Below are positions 1 to 11,900 of a stretch of 64,000 nt of DNA, one piece after another. This DNA comes from Ganoderma boninense (Eukaryota > Basidiomycota > Agaricomycetes > Polyporales > Polyporaceae), in NCBI GenBank assembly GCA_002900995.3, contig CM035306.1:1178001-1242000 (forward strand). Direction: 5' to 3'. Positions within the stretch are counted from its first letter, which is position 1. Every line of letters starts with the position of its first letter. The notes beneath the pieces are model-generated. The model saw only the letters and a list, made by a program, of their open reading frames with translations. It did no database searches and was not told the origin of the DNA. The position numbers and the translations under genes were made by a program.

Positions 1-1522
1 GACGAGCAAAAAATCTAGTCTTTATAAGCTCTTTAAATTTAAATAAAGGCTAATCTACAATGCTTACCCCTGAGTGCATATAACAATGGTTCCCTTGAGA
101 GTAAAAATATAAAACTACGTCAGAGGCAAGATCTGGGTGTTATGTAACAATGTCCTACTGTTAATGCTGGCAAAACCTATTGTTACAATTAGTGGAGCCT
201 ATAAACACTTAAAAAAGGACTGGTCACTTGCATAAGAACTCCTATTAAATACAATGCATGTCAATAAAATGTTAATGGCAGTATGCATGCATACATACTC
301 ATCATTGTTCAGGATAGATGGATCTGAATATTTGATGATGAATGTGTAATAGCTTGAATGTGTTTGATATGTTAGGTCTCAGGCTTTCAGCTGGGTAAGT
401 AGTGCAGGCTCACTTTGCCCTGATACATAAAGCTGTATGGATGCTTTCCAAGCAACTTTGTTGAATTAAATGTCAGGTGTTTAAATCAAATAATCAGAAG
501 TTGAGTGCTTACACCACTACAAAAACCTAGAAATTATTTGAGCAGCATCCAACTGTGAATATTGCTATTAATCTCACAAGCACTTTCAACCAGAGAGGAT
601 CATCAGAATACATCCTATAGTACCGGTATGCTTGATGGACTAGTATGCCATATAGTCTAGTTGGTCTCAACGCTTCAGTAATCATTTCTACAATGGGAGA
701 GTGCTAAATACTCTTACATGAGTGAAAAAAATGTCCCAAGAAGGGCAGCACCAATTGTGCTGTTCGGAGGAGAGCTGGCCAGTGAGGGGATGCTAGCCAT
801 TGACTCGGAGGTGATCATCATGTGGGTTGCGGAGATTGGTCACTACCAAGAGCACTCGAGAGTTTATATACCCAATGCTTTTTTTACCCCCCAAACTTTG
901 TATGGCAGACGCCAACACAGAAGTGACAATCAAAGCCAAGGGTATTGAAACTTAATCACGACGCTGTCTCTGCAAGATCCGAAAATCAGTGTCAGACGGA
1001 CAGCGTCAGTACAAGGAGCAAGATGCCACCAAATAAAGATCTCGCTGGCTGCAACAGGAGTTGCAATGTCCACGGGGCCTCTTCTTTCGAGTCGGACTGT
1101 CGAAGTACGAACGCACGGAGATACGTCAGCCGGCGAATCATCACAAGCAACTGCTCACGGTCTCGCGCCGATCCACGTTGTTCCATCTCAGCGACCTCGA
1201 AGGTCTCTTGGACGACCAGCCCAGTCACGTAGGCTGTGAGATTGGCGTCTGTATTGCTTGTTCCAGAACGTACAGCGCGCCATCAAGAGCCTGTAGTACA
1301 ATAAGAACGCGAGTGGGAATGGCAAGGCTTGCGACGGAGACGACGTGCATTGTTCTCATACTGTTCATGAGAACAAGAGCGATAAAAAGTACTTGTAGTC
1401 GTGGGAACAGAAGTTTTGTATGTAAGCGACACAGCCGGCCTGGTCATTTTGCGGCCACTACTTATGGCATAGATTTGTATGGTGCGGCTGGACTCTCCCA
1501 ACTTTGACCCTGAACCACCGCC
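1..1522. other. Gene-free left edge, AT-rich for the first ~700 bases
   Basis: No coding model could be supported. Roughly the first 700 bases are clearly more AT-rich than the rest of the window and carry many short A/T runs, which would fit an old transposon remnant or degenerate spacer, but I see no terminal repeats or transposase-like reading frame. The short open frames between 718 and 1507 have no recognisable domain and mostly overlap on opposite strands. Confidence 0.5.
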
Positions 1523-2513
1523 ATGACCGATGCCCCAGGCGAAACCTCCTTTTTCCTTCCTGATGATCTTACTCGCTGTCACCACTGTGGAGGAGGAGAT
1601 AGGAGAAGCAAGCTGAAGCGATGTGGCGGGTGCAACACAGTCATGTATTGCAGTAGGGAGTGTCAGAAGGAGGCATGGCGAGCACATAAGTAAGTCACCG
1701 TCTCCCTATCGTTTGCTAACGAATTCACCCTCCCGCCCCGTCAGAGTGGGCTGCCGCCAGCAGGGCCAGATGCTCAACACGCCCGAGGGCCGCCGCCTGA
1801 AGGTCCTGCAGACTATCGGCTTCCCCACCGCGGTCTCCTTCGCCCACGCCCTCAAAGACTGGGCCGAGACGCACCGCTGGTCATTCACGACGATGACGAA
1901 GGCGACCGTCTTGCTCGAGGGCGGCCCTGAACGGCTCTGCCTCAATTCCTCCACACCCTACTTCATGTCGTACACCGTGACCGCGAACAAGGTGCACGAC
2001 GGCTGCCCCGCCACCACATTCCGCCTCGATTCGGTCGCGGTCATCACTCCCGCAGACTACCAAGGGAACTCAGTACTCCTCCGGGCTTGGGAGGACGCAG
2101 AACCCGGGCGCGTGGCGATGGACCGGAGCTTCCGGCAGGACAACGACCCCGCGTTCGCTGGCGTCGTCTCGGTCGTGTACATCCTCAAGGACACGGGCAT
2201 GGTCGTGCACAACCAGCACCCGGTGTACCGCGCGCGGCGCGGGCCGCTCGACGAGCCGACGAAGACGATGGTGCTCGATCTCATGGGGCTCTGCAAGGGC
2301 AGCGTAAACGCGGGGGTGTCGCTGCGCACGCCGAACGACTACGTGAACACGCCGACGCCGGGGCTTATGGTGCGCGAGAAGAAGAACTGGGTGTGGCAGC
2401 CCGTGCTGCAGGACACGGACACGTGGAACGAGCTCGCGCGCAAGCTGCCGTTCTACATCGTCAAGTCGGGGATGCTTCCGAAGGACTTGTTCGAGCGGTT
2501 TGCGAGGCTCTGA
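1523..2513 (+). CDS. MYND-type zinc finger protein, copy A
   Basis: Two exons, 1523..1689 and 1745..2513, giving about 311 residues. Exon 1 encodes a short acidic leader and a MYND finger (residues ~19-60): CHHC, then CGGC, YCSREC, and a final H-x3-C completed across the intron (codon K is split 2+1). MYND fingers usually mediate protein-protein contacts. The remaining ~250 residues form a domain I do not recognise, but the same domain recurs in four other copies in this window (5325-6444 minus, 38.5-39.4 kb, 40105 and 41610). Shared signatures include a DPAFAG motif followed by a TG-V stretch, an N/S-AG-V-L/F-R motif, and a PGxxVRxxxxWxWxP motif. Such proteins are greatly expanded in agaricomycetes. 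Function unknown; nuclear or cytoplasmic, no signal peptide. The start is the first ATG in frame and gives the same exon-1 length (167 nt) as copy B. Confidence 0.85.
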
Positions 2514-3547
2514 CGTTCGACATAGTAACTTATGGGTGCGTCGTCATTGTTTTGTATCGACGATCGAAGAGAAATGTCTGACACGTCGACGGCGTAGCTT
2601 TGGGCACGTCTGTAGGACAACATGTTGTACGACTAGTGTTGGTTGGCTGTATCGATATCGTTTCCATGGACCGGCAGCTACGTTTTGTAAGATTATAGCC
2701 CCAATCTATCCTCGCACCCTTTGTGGTGCCCTATCTCAGAAGCAAGGACATGTTCTGACATCCCTTCAAGTCCGGACAGCGAACAGGTCTTGCGGACCCT
2801 CATTCTGCTCAACGTCATGGGCCGCTGTTACTTACGCGGCCTTGAAGCGCCTACCTTCCCTCTGGTTGAACGACCACATCGATAAAACATCGTCAGTATC
2901 ATGCCTATTGACGATGTGCATATGCGTTGGCATACAGCTGATCCACTGACAATGAGGGTCTTAGTGTGGCGAAATCACAGCTTCGAAGGCCACGATGACA
3001 CGGTGTCTTTCGGGTGACTGCTCTGCGTGCCATAAGGCGAGTCGGCATCCAAAGCGTTCCGAGATTAGACAACTGTTTACTCATATTCTGACCCGGCTGC
3101 AGGCGTTACCCCGTGTGCCAGAGAAGGATGGACAACCCCCGATGTTCTGTCCTCCGAGGTGCTTCCTCAGAGTTACTTCAAGTTTGACGCTCGGAGAGTC
3201 TCGGAATCGAATAAGCGCTTATCAATGCTGTTCCGGTGCACCCGAAGCTGAGCGACCCGGAGGCTTTTTGTCAGGTTGTCAATGTTCTCAGCGCCGGATC
3301 CGGCCACAGTCGGGTGGAGCGTTACGGTCGGATTCAATGAAGAATCCTACGAGGAGGCGTTTCTATCCTCGCCCGTTCCCGGAGAGCCCGTGAACTCATG
3401 CTCCCCGTGAACGCCATAGTACTGGTGCCAGGAGCTTGGGTTCAAGGACTATAAAAGTCTCTCCAGGATGACCGTCGACATTCAACAGCCACATCCTCCC
3501 TTCTCTCAGCATCTCAATTCCCCTAGACCCACATCCTGTCAACAGCC
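2514..3547. other. Intergenic, no gene seen
   Basis: About 1 kb between MYND copy A and FDH. The open frames here have no family resemblance and biased, non-coding-like composition. The right end is the FDH promoter. Confidence 0.5.
3450..3457 (+). promoter_or_regulatory. TATA box of FDH
   Basis: TATAAAAG about 90 bases upstream of the FDH start codon, the usual spacing for a TATA element plus a short 5' leader. Position and sequence seen directly; function inferred. Confidence 0.55.
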
Positions 3548-5000
3548 ATGTCTTTCCTCAACGCCTCTGCCACTGCTCTTAAGCGTGGAATCGCGTCCAC
3601 CGCCACTAGGGCCCATGTCCCCAACCGGGGCATGAAGGTGAGCAATCAGTACCGATTCTGTCGGGATAGTTGTTGACATTGAGAACTCTTTAGATTCTCG
3701 CTGTCCTTTACAAGGGTGGCGAGGCGGCCAAACAAGAGCCCCGCCTTCTCGGTACCATTGAGAACCAACTCGGCATCCGGCAGTGGCTCGAATCCCAAGG
3801 CCACGAGTATATCGTGCGTCGCTTTGCCGCCCCCGCTGTCCCCGCGATGCAGTGCCCTCATTCTCGTCCCTCTTTAGGTCACGGACGACAAGGAGGGCCC
3901 GAATAGCGTCTTCCAGCAGCACATCGAGGACGCTGAGGTGCTCATCACCACGCCCTTCCACCCAGGCTACCTCACGCGCGAGCTCATCGCGAAAGCGAAG
4001 AACCTCAAGGTGTGCGTCACCGCGGGCGTCGGCTCGGACCACATCGACCTCGACGCGGCTGTCGAGCGCGACATCCAGGTGCTCGAGGTGACGGGCTCGA
4101 ACGTGGTGTCCGTCGCGGAGCACGTCGTCATGAACATCCTCCTCCTCGTGCGCAACTTCGTGCCCGCGCACGAGATGATCGAGCGCGGCGAGTGGCAGGT
4201 GTCCGACGTCGCCCGCAACGCGTTCGACCTCGAGGGCAAGGTCATTCGGCACCCTCGGCGCGGGCCGCATTGGCTACCGCGTGCTGGAGCGCCTCCAGCC
4301 GTTCAACCCCAAGGAGCTGCTGTACTACGATTACAACCCCCTCCCTACTGGTGAGTACATGCTTGCCGGCCTAGTCCGCAGAGTTCTGACTGGCACCTCC
4401 TCGCGCATATAGACGCTGCCGCGAAGATCGGCGCGCGCCGCGTTGAAGATCTGAAGGACTTCGTGTCTCAGGTAGGACATCATCCCCCAGAGCTCTTTTC
4501 CACATATCTAACCCCCTTCAGTGCGACATCGTCACGATCAACGCGCCCCTCCACGAAGGCACCAAGGGGCTAGTCAACGCCGAGCTCCTGAAGCACTTCA
4601 AGAAGGGCGCATGGATCGTGAACACCGCGCGCGGCGCGATCTGCAACACGGAGGACGTCGCCGCGGCGCTCAAGTCCGGGCAGATCAACGGCTACGCAGG
4701 CGACGTCTGGAACGTGCAGCCCGCGCCCAAGGACCACCCGTGGCGCTACATGAAGAACCCGCTCGGGGGTGGGAACGGGATGGTGCCGCACTACTCGGGC
4801 ACGACGCTCGACGCGCAGGCGCGCTATGCGCAGGGCACGAAACAGATCCTCGAGAACTACTTCCAGGGCAAGGCGCAGGAGCCTGCGAATATCATCGTTG
4901 GCGTCGGTGCGTGGTTTTGCTTGATCCATGAGTCAGAGGGAACTGACGCGTGGACTGCATTGCAGGCAAGTACGAGACCAAATCGTACGGGCAGCGGTAG
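3548..5000 (+). CDS. FDH1: NAD-dependent formate dehydrogenase, with an apparent 1-nt frameshift
   Basis: Oxidises formate to CO2 with reduction of NAD+; in basidiomycetes it detoxifies formate from oxalate decarboxylation. Six exons: 3548..3637, 3694..3813, 3878..4350, 4413..4471, 4522..4906, 4966..5000. The Arg/Ser/Ala-rich first ~28 residues look like a mitochondrial presequence. The D-2-hydroxyacid dehydrogenase fold is clear: [19 protein letters not shown], the Rossmann motif GAGRIG, NTARGAI (catalytic Arg) and [10 protein letters not shown] (catalytic His region), ending YETKSYGQR. Exon 3 is one base too long: between GKVI and GTLGAGRIG the sequence reads ATTCGGC (4244-4250) where ATCGGC would keep frame, and the exon length (473) confirms a +1 shift. 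Downstream motifs are intact, so this is probably a sequencing error, otherwise a very recent lesion. The neighbours are MYND genes with no obvious link. Confidence 0.93.
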
Positions 5001-5324
5001 TTCGCGCGATGCGCGCAATCCAGCTCTGACGTCGATAAATAGCATCCATTTGTTTTCAAGCCGCCGTTGTATCCACTGTAGAGTACTGCGCATATGTTAA
5101 TTGAGTCCTAATTAATCCCTTTTTACAAGCTCTGCAATAATGAGAGGCTGTTTGAGGACTATATTCATCGGATATATTCGATAGGACATGGGCTACATGC
5201 AAAATCGTCGCGATGCATTGGATGAAAACAGAGTTAAACAAGTCAGTTTGGGTAATACTTTGCTGTTAAATAAATGTATGTTGATTGGAGAGTCATCTAT
5301 AAACGGAAAGGGACCACGTACATC
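5001..5324. other. Convergent spacer
   Basis: AT-rich 3' flanks of FDH (plus) and MYND copy B (minus); no gene seen. Confidence 0.5.
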
Positions 5325-6444
5325 TCAGAGACCTTCAAACATCACCAGTAGTTGGAGCATATTGGCCTCGGACTTCAGGGAAGAGACGAGACTCTTCAAC
5401 TTGAGCGAATCGAAGCCGGGAGGGTCGTATTTGCCTTCGAGGTATCCCTCCCAGTCGGGGAAAGCAGGCTCCCAAGCCCATCTCTTGTTCACTCGCACAA
5501 ACTTCCCCGGCAGCGCGACGTGCGTGTTGTGGGGATCGATGCAACGGAAGGCCAGGCCGGCGTTCATGCTCCCTTCGGACAGCCTGACGGCGTCGTCGAT
5601 CGCGATCCGCATGTCCTCCACGTCGAAGTCCGTCTCCATGATGACCGGGCTGGGGTGGCGCTGCGGGAAGAAGGAGAGCATCGAGATGATCGTGCCCAGC
5701 ACCTCGAACCGCACCGGCAGCAGCCCCGCGAACAGCGCGTTGTCCCCGAACCGCGCCCGCATGCTCTGCTGCGTGGGCAGCGTGTGGTTCCAGTTCTCGA
5801 GGTCGATCGCGGAGCCGCTCTTGTACCGCTCGACGGTGATCCAGTCGTGCCCGAGCACCCGAAAGCCGCGCCCGGGCGGGAGGGCGCGCGCCCCAGGCAG
5901 ACTGAGGAGGCCGATGACGAGGACCTTGGGCGGGTTTTGCGTGAACTTGATGCCGCCGTCCCGGAAGCCGCCCTCGCGGAGAGCGTGGGCCTTCGCATAG
6001 ATGCCCAGGGCCCAGTGGTTGATGTCGATCCAGTCGGAAAGCGCGTCGGAGAGCTCGGTGGCGTCCTTGAACCCGACGAGCTGTCCTTCGGTGTCGAGCC
6101 GATCCTTGCCCCAGTTCTCGCGATCGCGTCGCGCGATGTATTTGCACATTGTCCTAGCAGAGGGTATGGTCAGTTATGCCATGATCCCCTTTTGAAGTAC
6201 CGTTGGCACTCCACATACGACAAGGATGCTACGTGGCATGTGCCGGTTTGTACTACAGGAGGCACGGCGCGACGTACTTGTGGTCAGGCCAGTCATTCTT
6301 TTGGCATTCCTTGCTGCAGTACATGACGGAGCTGCATCCTGCACATCTCTTCAGTTGGACATTCTCTTCCTGAGGCTTGAGGCAGCTGCAGCATTTGCGC
6401 AGTACTATCATGGACTCAGGGGAATATTTCGAAGTCTCGGCCAT
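5325..6444 (-). CDS. MYND-type zinc finger protein, copy B
   Basis: Two exons, complement(5325..6153, 6278..6444), 331 residues. Exon 1 is 167 nt, exactly as in copy A, and the intron splits the same Lys codon between the last two zinc ligands. The finger shows CCSC, CAGC, YCSKEC and H-x3-C (HKTMC after splicing). The C-terminal domain matches that of copy A: a NALFAG motif, a GSMNAGLAFR stretch, and PGKFVRVNKRWAWEP. A larger antisense open frame on the plus strand (5352-6326) is a shadow: it has no intron logic and no domain. Uncharacterised function; likely a protein-interaction module. No frameshift needed. Confidence 0.85.
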
Positions 6445-6737
6445 GGCAGATCGTCGTTCATGCGAAGCTCACGTTCCCGAACGGCGATGCGTGCCCCCGA
6501 AAGACGGTGTTGATGGCAAGAACAACTTGAGGGAGTACGTCGGTGTGTGGTGAAGGAGGACTCGGGGAGGCGTCTAATTGTTGAATGAGGACGGTGGCGG
6601 TGACGAATGCTCCTCTACGCCACTCGGACTGGTACGATAATAATGAACCACAATCGTCGTAGAAATACACAAGACAGCTGTGTAAAATATATAAATGGAA
6701 GACGGATAAAATTGATGGCTACATCGATGCGCCTTCC
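6445..6737. other. Spacer upstream of MYND B and downstream of GH43
   Basis: Nothing coding seen; it should contain the copy B promoter (reading leftwards) and the GH43 3' end. Confidence 0.4.
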
Positions 6738-8021
6738 TCACTCCTCGACTACGACAGGCCATCCCGACTTGAAATCGAGGTAGTTGATGCCGAGGTACGA
6801 AGCACCACCATACGTATCGTTTCGAACATAGTGGTAGATGAGGATATCGCGACCGCTGACGGGATCTAAGTAGACGCTCTCGCTTCCGGGAGCGTAGATG
6901 TTGTCGTGCGAGCCGAGGACGTGAACGCCGATAGCAGGGCTGGACGCCTTCGTCAAGAGGTTGCCATGCTTATCGGTAAACGGACCATGACGTTCTTGCT
7001 GCGGCCGACAAGAATCTTGTACTCCTTGCCTGGGGCTGGGCGAGGGTGGGAAGACTTCGCAGAAAAAGAAGTGAGTTAAGCAAGCGTCAAGTCGGAGCAC
7101 TCGGGGAACACGTACGTTGGCGCCGATAAGTGGGGTGAAGCCGTTGGAGAAGAACAGGTAGTAGTAAGCTGAACTCTTCGGCTTGTACATGAATGCGGCT
7201 TCGTTCGGCTCGGAGTTAGCACCAGCGAGGTGGGTACCGGGGCGCAGGCTGCACATCGTTTAGCCTACCGAAAGGTGTCAGAGGAGGAGAGAGTCTTACC
7301 TTGGCAGGCTTGCTGATGTTCGTGAGGGGGATTTGGAAAAGCCCCTGGTTCCATGATCCGAACGACAACTTGAGCCCGCCGTCCACTTCAATCAAGTTGG
7401 GGCCGACTACATGCAAGGCATGTGGGTCTTATGACGCAAGAAAGGGGAAAGTCGTTAAGTCACTCACTAGCATTGAAAATATCACCTTTCTTCGAGTGGA
7501 AGACCTCCCCGTGGTCGGTCCATGTCCCCTCCTCCATTGTCGGGCTAGTCGCGAGACCAATGGAGGAGTTCGGGCTACCAACAACCGATACGGCGTAATA
7601 CAGGACATATTTTCCGTTCACGAAGTTGATATCCGGAGACCAGCCAAGGCAGCGGCCTGGCAGGTTAATCTTGGAGCACTTGCCGGGGAGGACCGAGCCC
7701 GTACGTGTCCAAGGTCTATCCATTTCGCATCAGCAAGGAGTAAGCGACATGCCGGATAGGTTGCGCACCCTTTCAACTGAGGGCTCGTGAATACCTTGAG
7801 GCCCTCGTCAGAGGAGAAAACGAAGTACTTCTTGAGTTTGGCATTGTACCGTATGGACGGGTCGCGAAGCACAACATTGCCTATGACACATGATGTGAGA
7901 AGCGTGCTGTGAGTGAGGGTGACGAAATCCTATTACCAGTTCCAGGGATGGGGTTAGGCACCGATGTTGATAGCACGACCGTAGCAAGAGAAAAAAGTGC
8001 GGCAAAAAGGAACTTCATCAT
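6738..8021 (-). CDS. Secreted glycoside hydrolase family 43 (arabinanase/arabinofuranosidase-like), two apparent 1-nt indels
   Basis: GH43 enzymes hydrolyse arabinan or arabinoxylan side chains outside the cell. Six exons: complement(6738..7054, 7116..7248, 7300..7406, 7468..7715, 7769..7880, 7937..8021), ~333 residues. Residues 1-18 form a signal peptide (MMKFLFAALFSLATVVLS). The five-blade propeller is recognisable: NVVLRDPS with the candidate catalytic Asp (~35), a CLGWSPDI motif, WTDHGEVF, SFGSWNQGL, SEPNEAAFMY and SHDNIYAPG with ILIYHYVRNDTYGG. Two single-base changes are required: an extra base in the four-C run at 7239-7242 (plus strand GGGG), and a missing G at 6984-6986. With both corrected, every exon phase closes. 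The subfamily looks like the arabinan endo-1,5-alpha-arabinosidase type, but substrate is inferred only. Confidence 0.88.
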
Positions 8022-8976
8022 AAAAGCGAAAGATACAGAAGGGTTGAAAATGAAACGCCCTTTCCGAGTCCTCGGACAGTCAACCTATATACTCATCGGG
8101 GATCGCCACATGGACTCAGTACGTATACGTATACCTGATCGCAACAAGTCATGTACCTGTGCGACACCACACGTACTCGCATCTCCAGACTGTGGAGCTT
8201 TACATAAGAATTCCGAATTGCTTCGCATCGCAGATTCAAATGATGCTTGTGGCAATGGCATGCTCGTTCCATGTGATGATATGATGTGACAAACATGCCA
8301 GCGTAACCACAAACGCTGCAGTAGCGATGTGCACGCCTGCGGCCCTTGAGGCAATTTGCATACTTATAATAGTCAAAATTTATTAGTAGTTTCCAGGTTC
8401 ATGAGCAGCAGACTAAACGTACGGCGCTTTACCGTAACTTACTGTCAGGATATTGCTTCCGTCTCAGGGACGTGACGAGGATGAGGAACCGGGGATGATG
8501 CCCTTGGTGGCCGAATACCATGCCCGCCGGTACTGGTTTGGTGGAGCTTGGAGCTTGGAGAGCTCATAGGATGGAGCTGATGGAGAGCTGAGGAGCATGC
8601 TGCGCTGGCCACAGCGGCGTGCCTGAACCTTTGATTTGATATATGGGCGAACGCTTGGAGGAGGCATTGCCCCAACATTGGTTCGATGTGCCAAGCCACC
8701 GTGGCTGCGTTCGCTTGAGAAGTACTGCGGGTAAGTTTGGTCTCAGGTGAAATAATGCAGACGTTGCATATCAGGTGCATCTTTGCAAGGTGCATGGGGC
8801 GGCGGGGTATAATGCGCTGCGATCATCCGACACACTCACACAGCCTATAGAGACAGGAGGATGTTCAATGTTTCTCATGTTGTTAGTATTCATGAAACCA
8901 GGCGTCAGTAGGTAAATCACGTAGATACACAACATTGCGGTCGGTCCCCGAAGTTGAAGCTTGATGGCCTTTAACA
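8022..8976. other. Intergenic between GH43 promoter and amidohydrolase 3' end
   Basis: About 950 bases without a supportable gene. Open frames on both strands lack domains or consistent splice structure. Confidence 0.45.
8085..8091 (-). promoter_or_regulatory. TATA box of the GH43 gene
   Basis: TATATAG on the minus strand about 65 bases before the GH43 start codon. Confidence 0.5.
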
Positions 8977-11900
8977 TCAATCTGCGTTGATCGGGGGTAA
9001 AGGCTCCTTGCGTCCGGGCACTGGCCAAACCTCGGCCAAGGTCGAAGCTTCGAAGACACGACCGCCTTTCACCACGAAACGGATATCCCTCGTACCGCTT
9101 ATGTGGCCCTCGAGGAGGTCGACGCCGGGAGGGTAAACGACGAAATCGGCGAGCTTGCCCGGAGTCAGAGAACCGACTGCGTCGTCGATACCGAGCGTGG
9201 CTGCTGCATCGGACGTCGCGGCCCGGAGCGTCTTGAAACATCCCAGTTAGCATTCACGAAGCGGCAAGAAAATAAATAGTAGACCGACCTCGTAGTTGGT
9301 TAGGCCGCCTGATTGGGTGTACCACATCTCGGCGTGGTAGTTGACACCGAGTGGCGGCTCACCGTGTGCACCAATGTGTGCTTTGAGACCCTTGTGAACA
9401 AGCTTGGCGGTGGAGATGGATGTGTTGAAGGCCTGGTAGGCTATGCGGGAATAAATTATCGTCCTTGGTTCAAAACGGGTTTAGGACTCACAGAGTTTGG
9501 GACGAGCCGTGGACTCAGACAAGGACTCCAGGCCGTCATGCCGAGCGAAGCGCCTCAGCCTGTCCAAAGATCAGAATTGCCATGCCTCAACAGAAACATG
9601 TACTCACTTCTCGTTGTTTGGGATGTCCTCTGTTGCCCAGATGAGTTGTTCTCCCATCACACCTCCGTAGTTGACGATGTGCGTCGGGGTCGAACCCGTG
9701 CCGCTGAGCGCGTACAGGTTCAAGACGTCATCATAGAGCACCGGGATGGGAAGAGCATGTTCGACAGTCGTCATGCCTGTTATTCATCATACATGAGCAA
9801 TACATCGCGGTTCAAACAAAGGAGAGCATTTACCGTCAACGATGTACGTTTGATCCCAATCGTAGTTCATACCCTGCGAATAAATCAGCGACGATGCCAT
9901 CGAAGATAATAATGGTACTTACACCCTCCGGGAAGCAAAGCATGCCAAGCTCGCGCGCAGCAAGAAGCAGCCTCTGACGGGACGCACTGGCACTTACGTC
10001 AGTCCACACCCCACAAGGAACGGAATGTTAAGACATACCGCGAAGGCAGATTGTAGTTTTTGTACGAGAAGCTAGACGGGCCACCCTCAACCTTGATACG
10101 GAGCAGGGCAGACCGAGCCTCCTCCATGCTCACAATGTCTTCGTGATAGACGGGTGCCCCAGCACCATATACAATGGTTCCAGTTTGGAAGATGCGAGGG
10201 CCGACAAGCTGGCCACGCTCCAGACGGAAGCGCTCTGCGAAGGCGAGGACGGTGTCCGCACTTGGGCTGTAGTACATTGAGTTAGATGAAGTGCAGGAGA
10301 AGAACAGAACGTAATTGACTTACTTGTGGAGAGTCGTAACGCCATACGCGAGGAAAGTCGCCATCTCCCACGACCTCGCCGGAAATGCGGTTTCAAAGCC
10401 GTTCCAGTGCGCGTGAACGTCAATGAAACCAGGAACGACATATCCTGAGCAGCTCTGTTCAGCAATACTTCTAAGGCAAGATGCGGCTTCGATGACTGAC
10501 CTCCTTCAGCATCGAGAACGGTCGCCCCATACGGAATAACGTAGTCGTGGACACCAGCGATCGCCTCAATCTGGCCGTTGCGCGTCACGAGCACCGCGTC
10601 GCGTAGGATGTCGTTGTGGATGTTGCCAGTGCTCATCGTCAACAGAGTCGCGTTCGCAAAGACGAAGAAATCTGCGCCTGAGTTTGCATCCTCCACTGCA
10701 GACTTGCCATACTCAGCCTCCGCGAATGCAGCGGCCTCTTCCTTCAGCCGCGCGATGTCGCTGGCGTACTCGACGACGACCTCCTGGTACTTCGGGTGGC
10801 TCTTCGTGCATTCGATACCAAAGTTCACTTTGTCCTTCTGGGCGGCCTTGGCGCAGACGCTCAGCGTTGAGACGTCAACGTAGTGGAGGTAGGGACCTAA
10901 TAGTCACAAACGATTAGTTATACTCTTCAAGAAGACGCAGACGTAATTTTCAGACTCACCAAGGAACCAGAACAGCTTCGACCCGTCTGCACTCCAAGTG
11001 ATGGAATGCCCCCCATCCACGCTCAGCCTCTGCAGGCCCTTGGTCGCGTTCGCGGGCTTGCTCCACACAGCATCGTCGGCCGCCACGGCGGGCGCATAGT
11101 ACACGTGATGGAAGTCGACGATCGCCACCGCGCTCTTCTTGCTCTTCGACGGCGGCGGGACCGCGAGCTCCGCGGACATGCGGCCCTTCGCGAGCGTCTC
11201 GTGCTTGTACGCGCCATCATTGTCAGGGCCGCCGGCGAGGTCGATGACGAACGCGCGCCGGGGCGATGAGACGAGGAGCTTTTTGTTCTTGTCGAGGAAC
11301 CGGAGCTGCGTGGTCAAGACGTCGTCCGTGTCGATCTCGGACGGGACGAACTTCAGGTTCTTGATGGCGACTTTGTCGTGGATGCGAGAGGGGAGCGTCA
11401 GCTCGCCGATGTACAGCCCGGCACCTGCGGTTGCGACGACGTCGCCGGTGAGGTAGTCGCCGCCCGTGCGGAGGAACGCGATTTGGCGCTTGGAGCCAGA
11501 GCAAGCACAGAGGATCGGGGAGTAATACCGTCCGAAAGGGAGGCCAGTCAGGACGTGCGCGGTACCGGACGTAAGGTTTGCAAGCTCGAGTGTCGTAAAG
11601 TCGACGTCTGACCAGCGCGCATGAAGGACGAGGTGGGGAGCTCCCGGCACGAACGAGGGCGAGTAGTAAGGTGCTTTGCGGTCGCGGACAGGAACCGGTT
11701 CGGCACGGTGCTTGCCGCTGCCCTCGACCTTCTGAACGTAAGTCGCACCGGCGGCTTGGAAGACGGCATAGTCGCCTGCCTCGTCGACGCGGAGCTCGTG
11801 GAACGCGTATACGCGTTGAGTCTTGGCCGTCTCGACGGACTTGAGGTCCGTCTTCGACGATCGCGTCTCCGCAATGCGCTTCTCAATATGAGCCTGGAAG

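Noticed and set aside
138..200. Possible LTR start (TGTTATGTAACA)
   Set aside because: No second copy, no primer-binding site and no polyprotein nearby.
718..948. 76-codon frame in the AT-rich left edge, considered as a transposon fragment
   Set aside because: No resemblance to integrase, reverse transcriptase or transposase motifs; too short to judge.
5352..6326. 324-codon plus-strand frame antisense to MYND copy B
   Set aside because: Shadow of the real gene; the minus strand has the complete finger, conserved intron and family domain.
9670..9720. tRNA T-loop-like string (GGTCGAACCC)
   Set aside because: Lies inside an amidohydrolase exon and no cloverleaf can be drawn around it.
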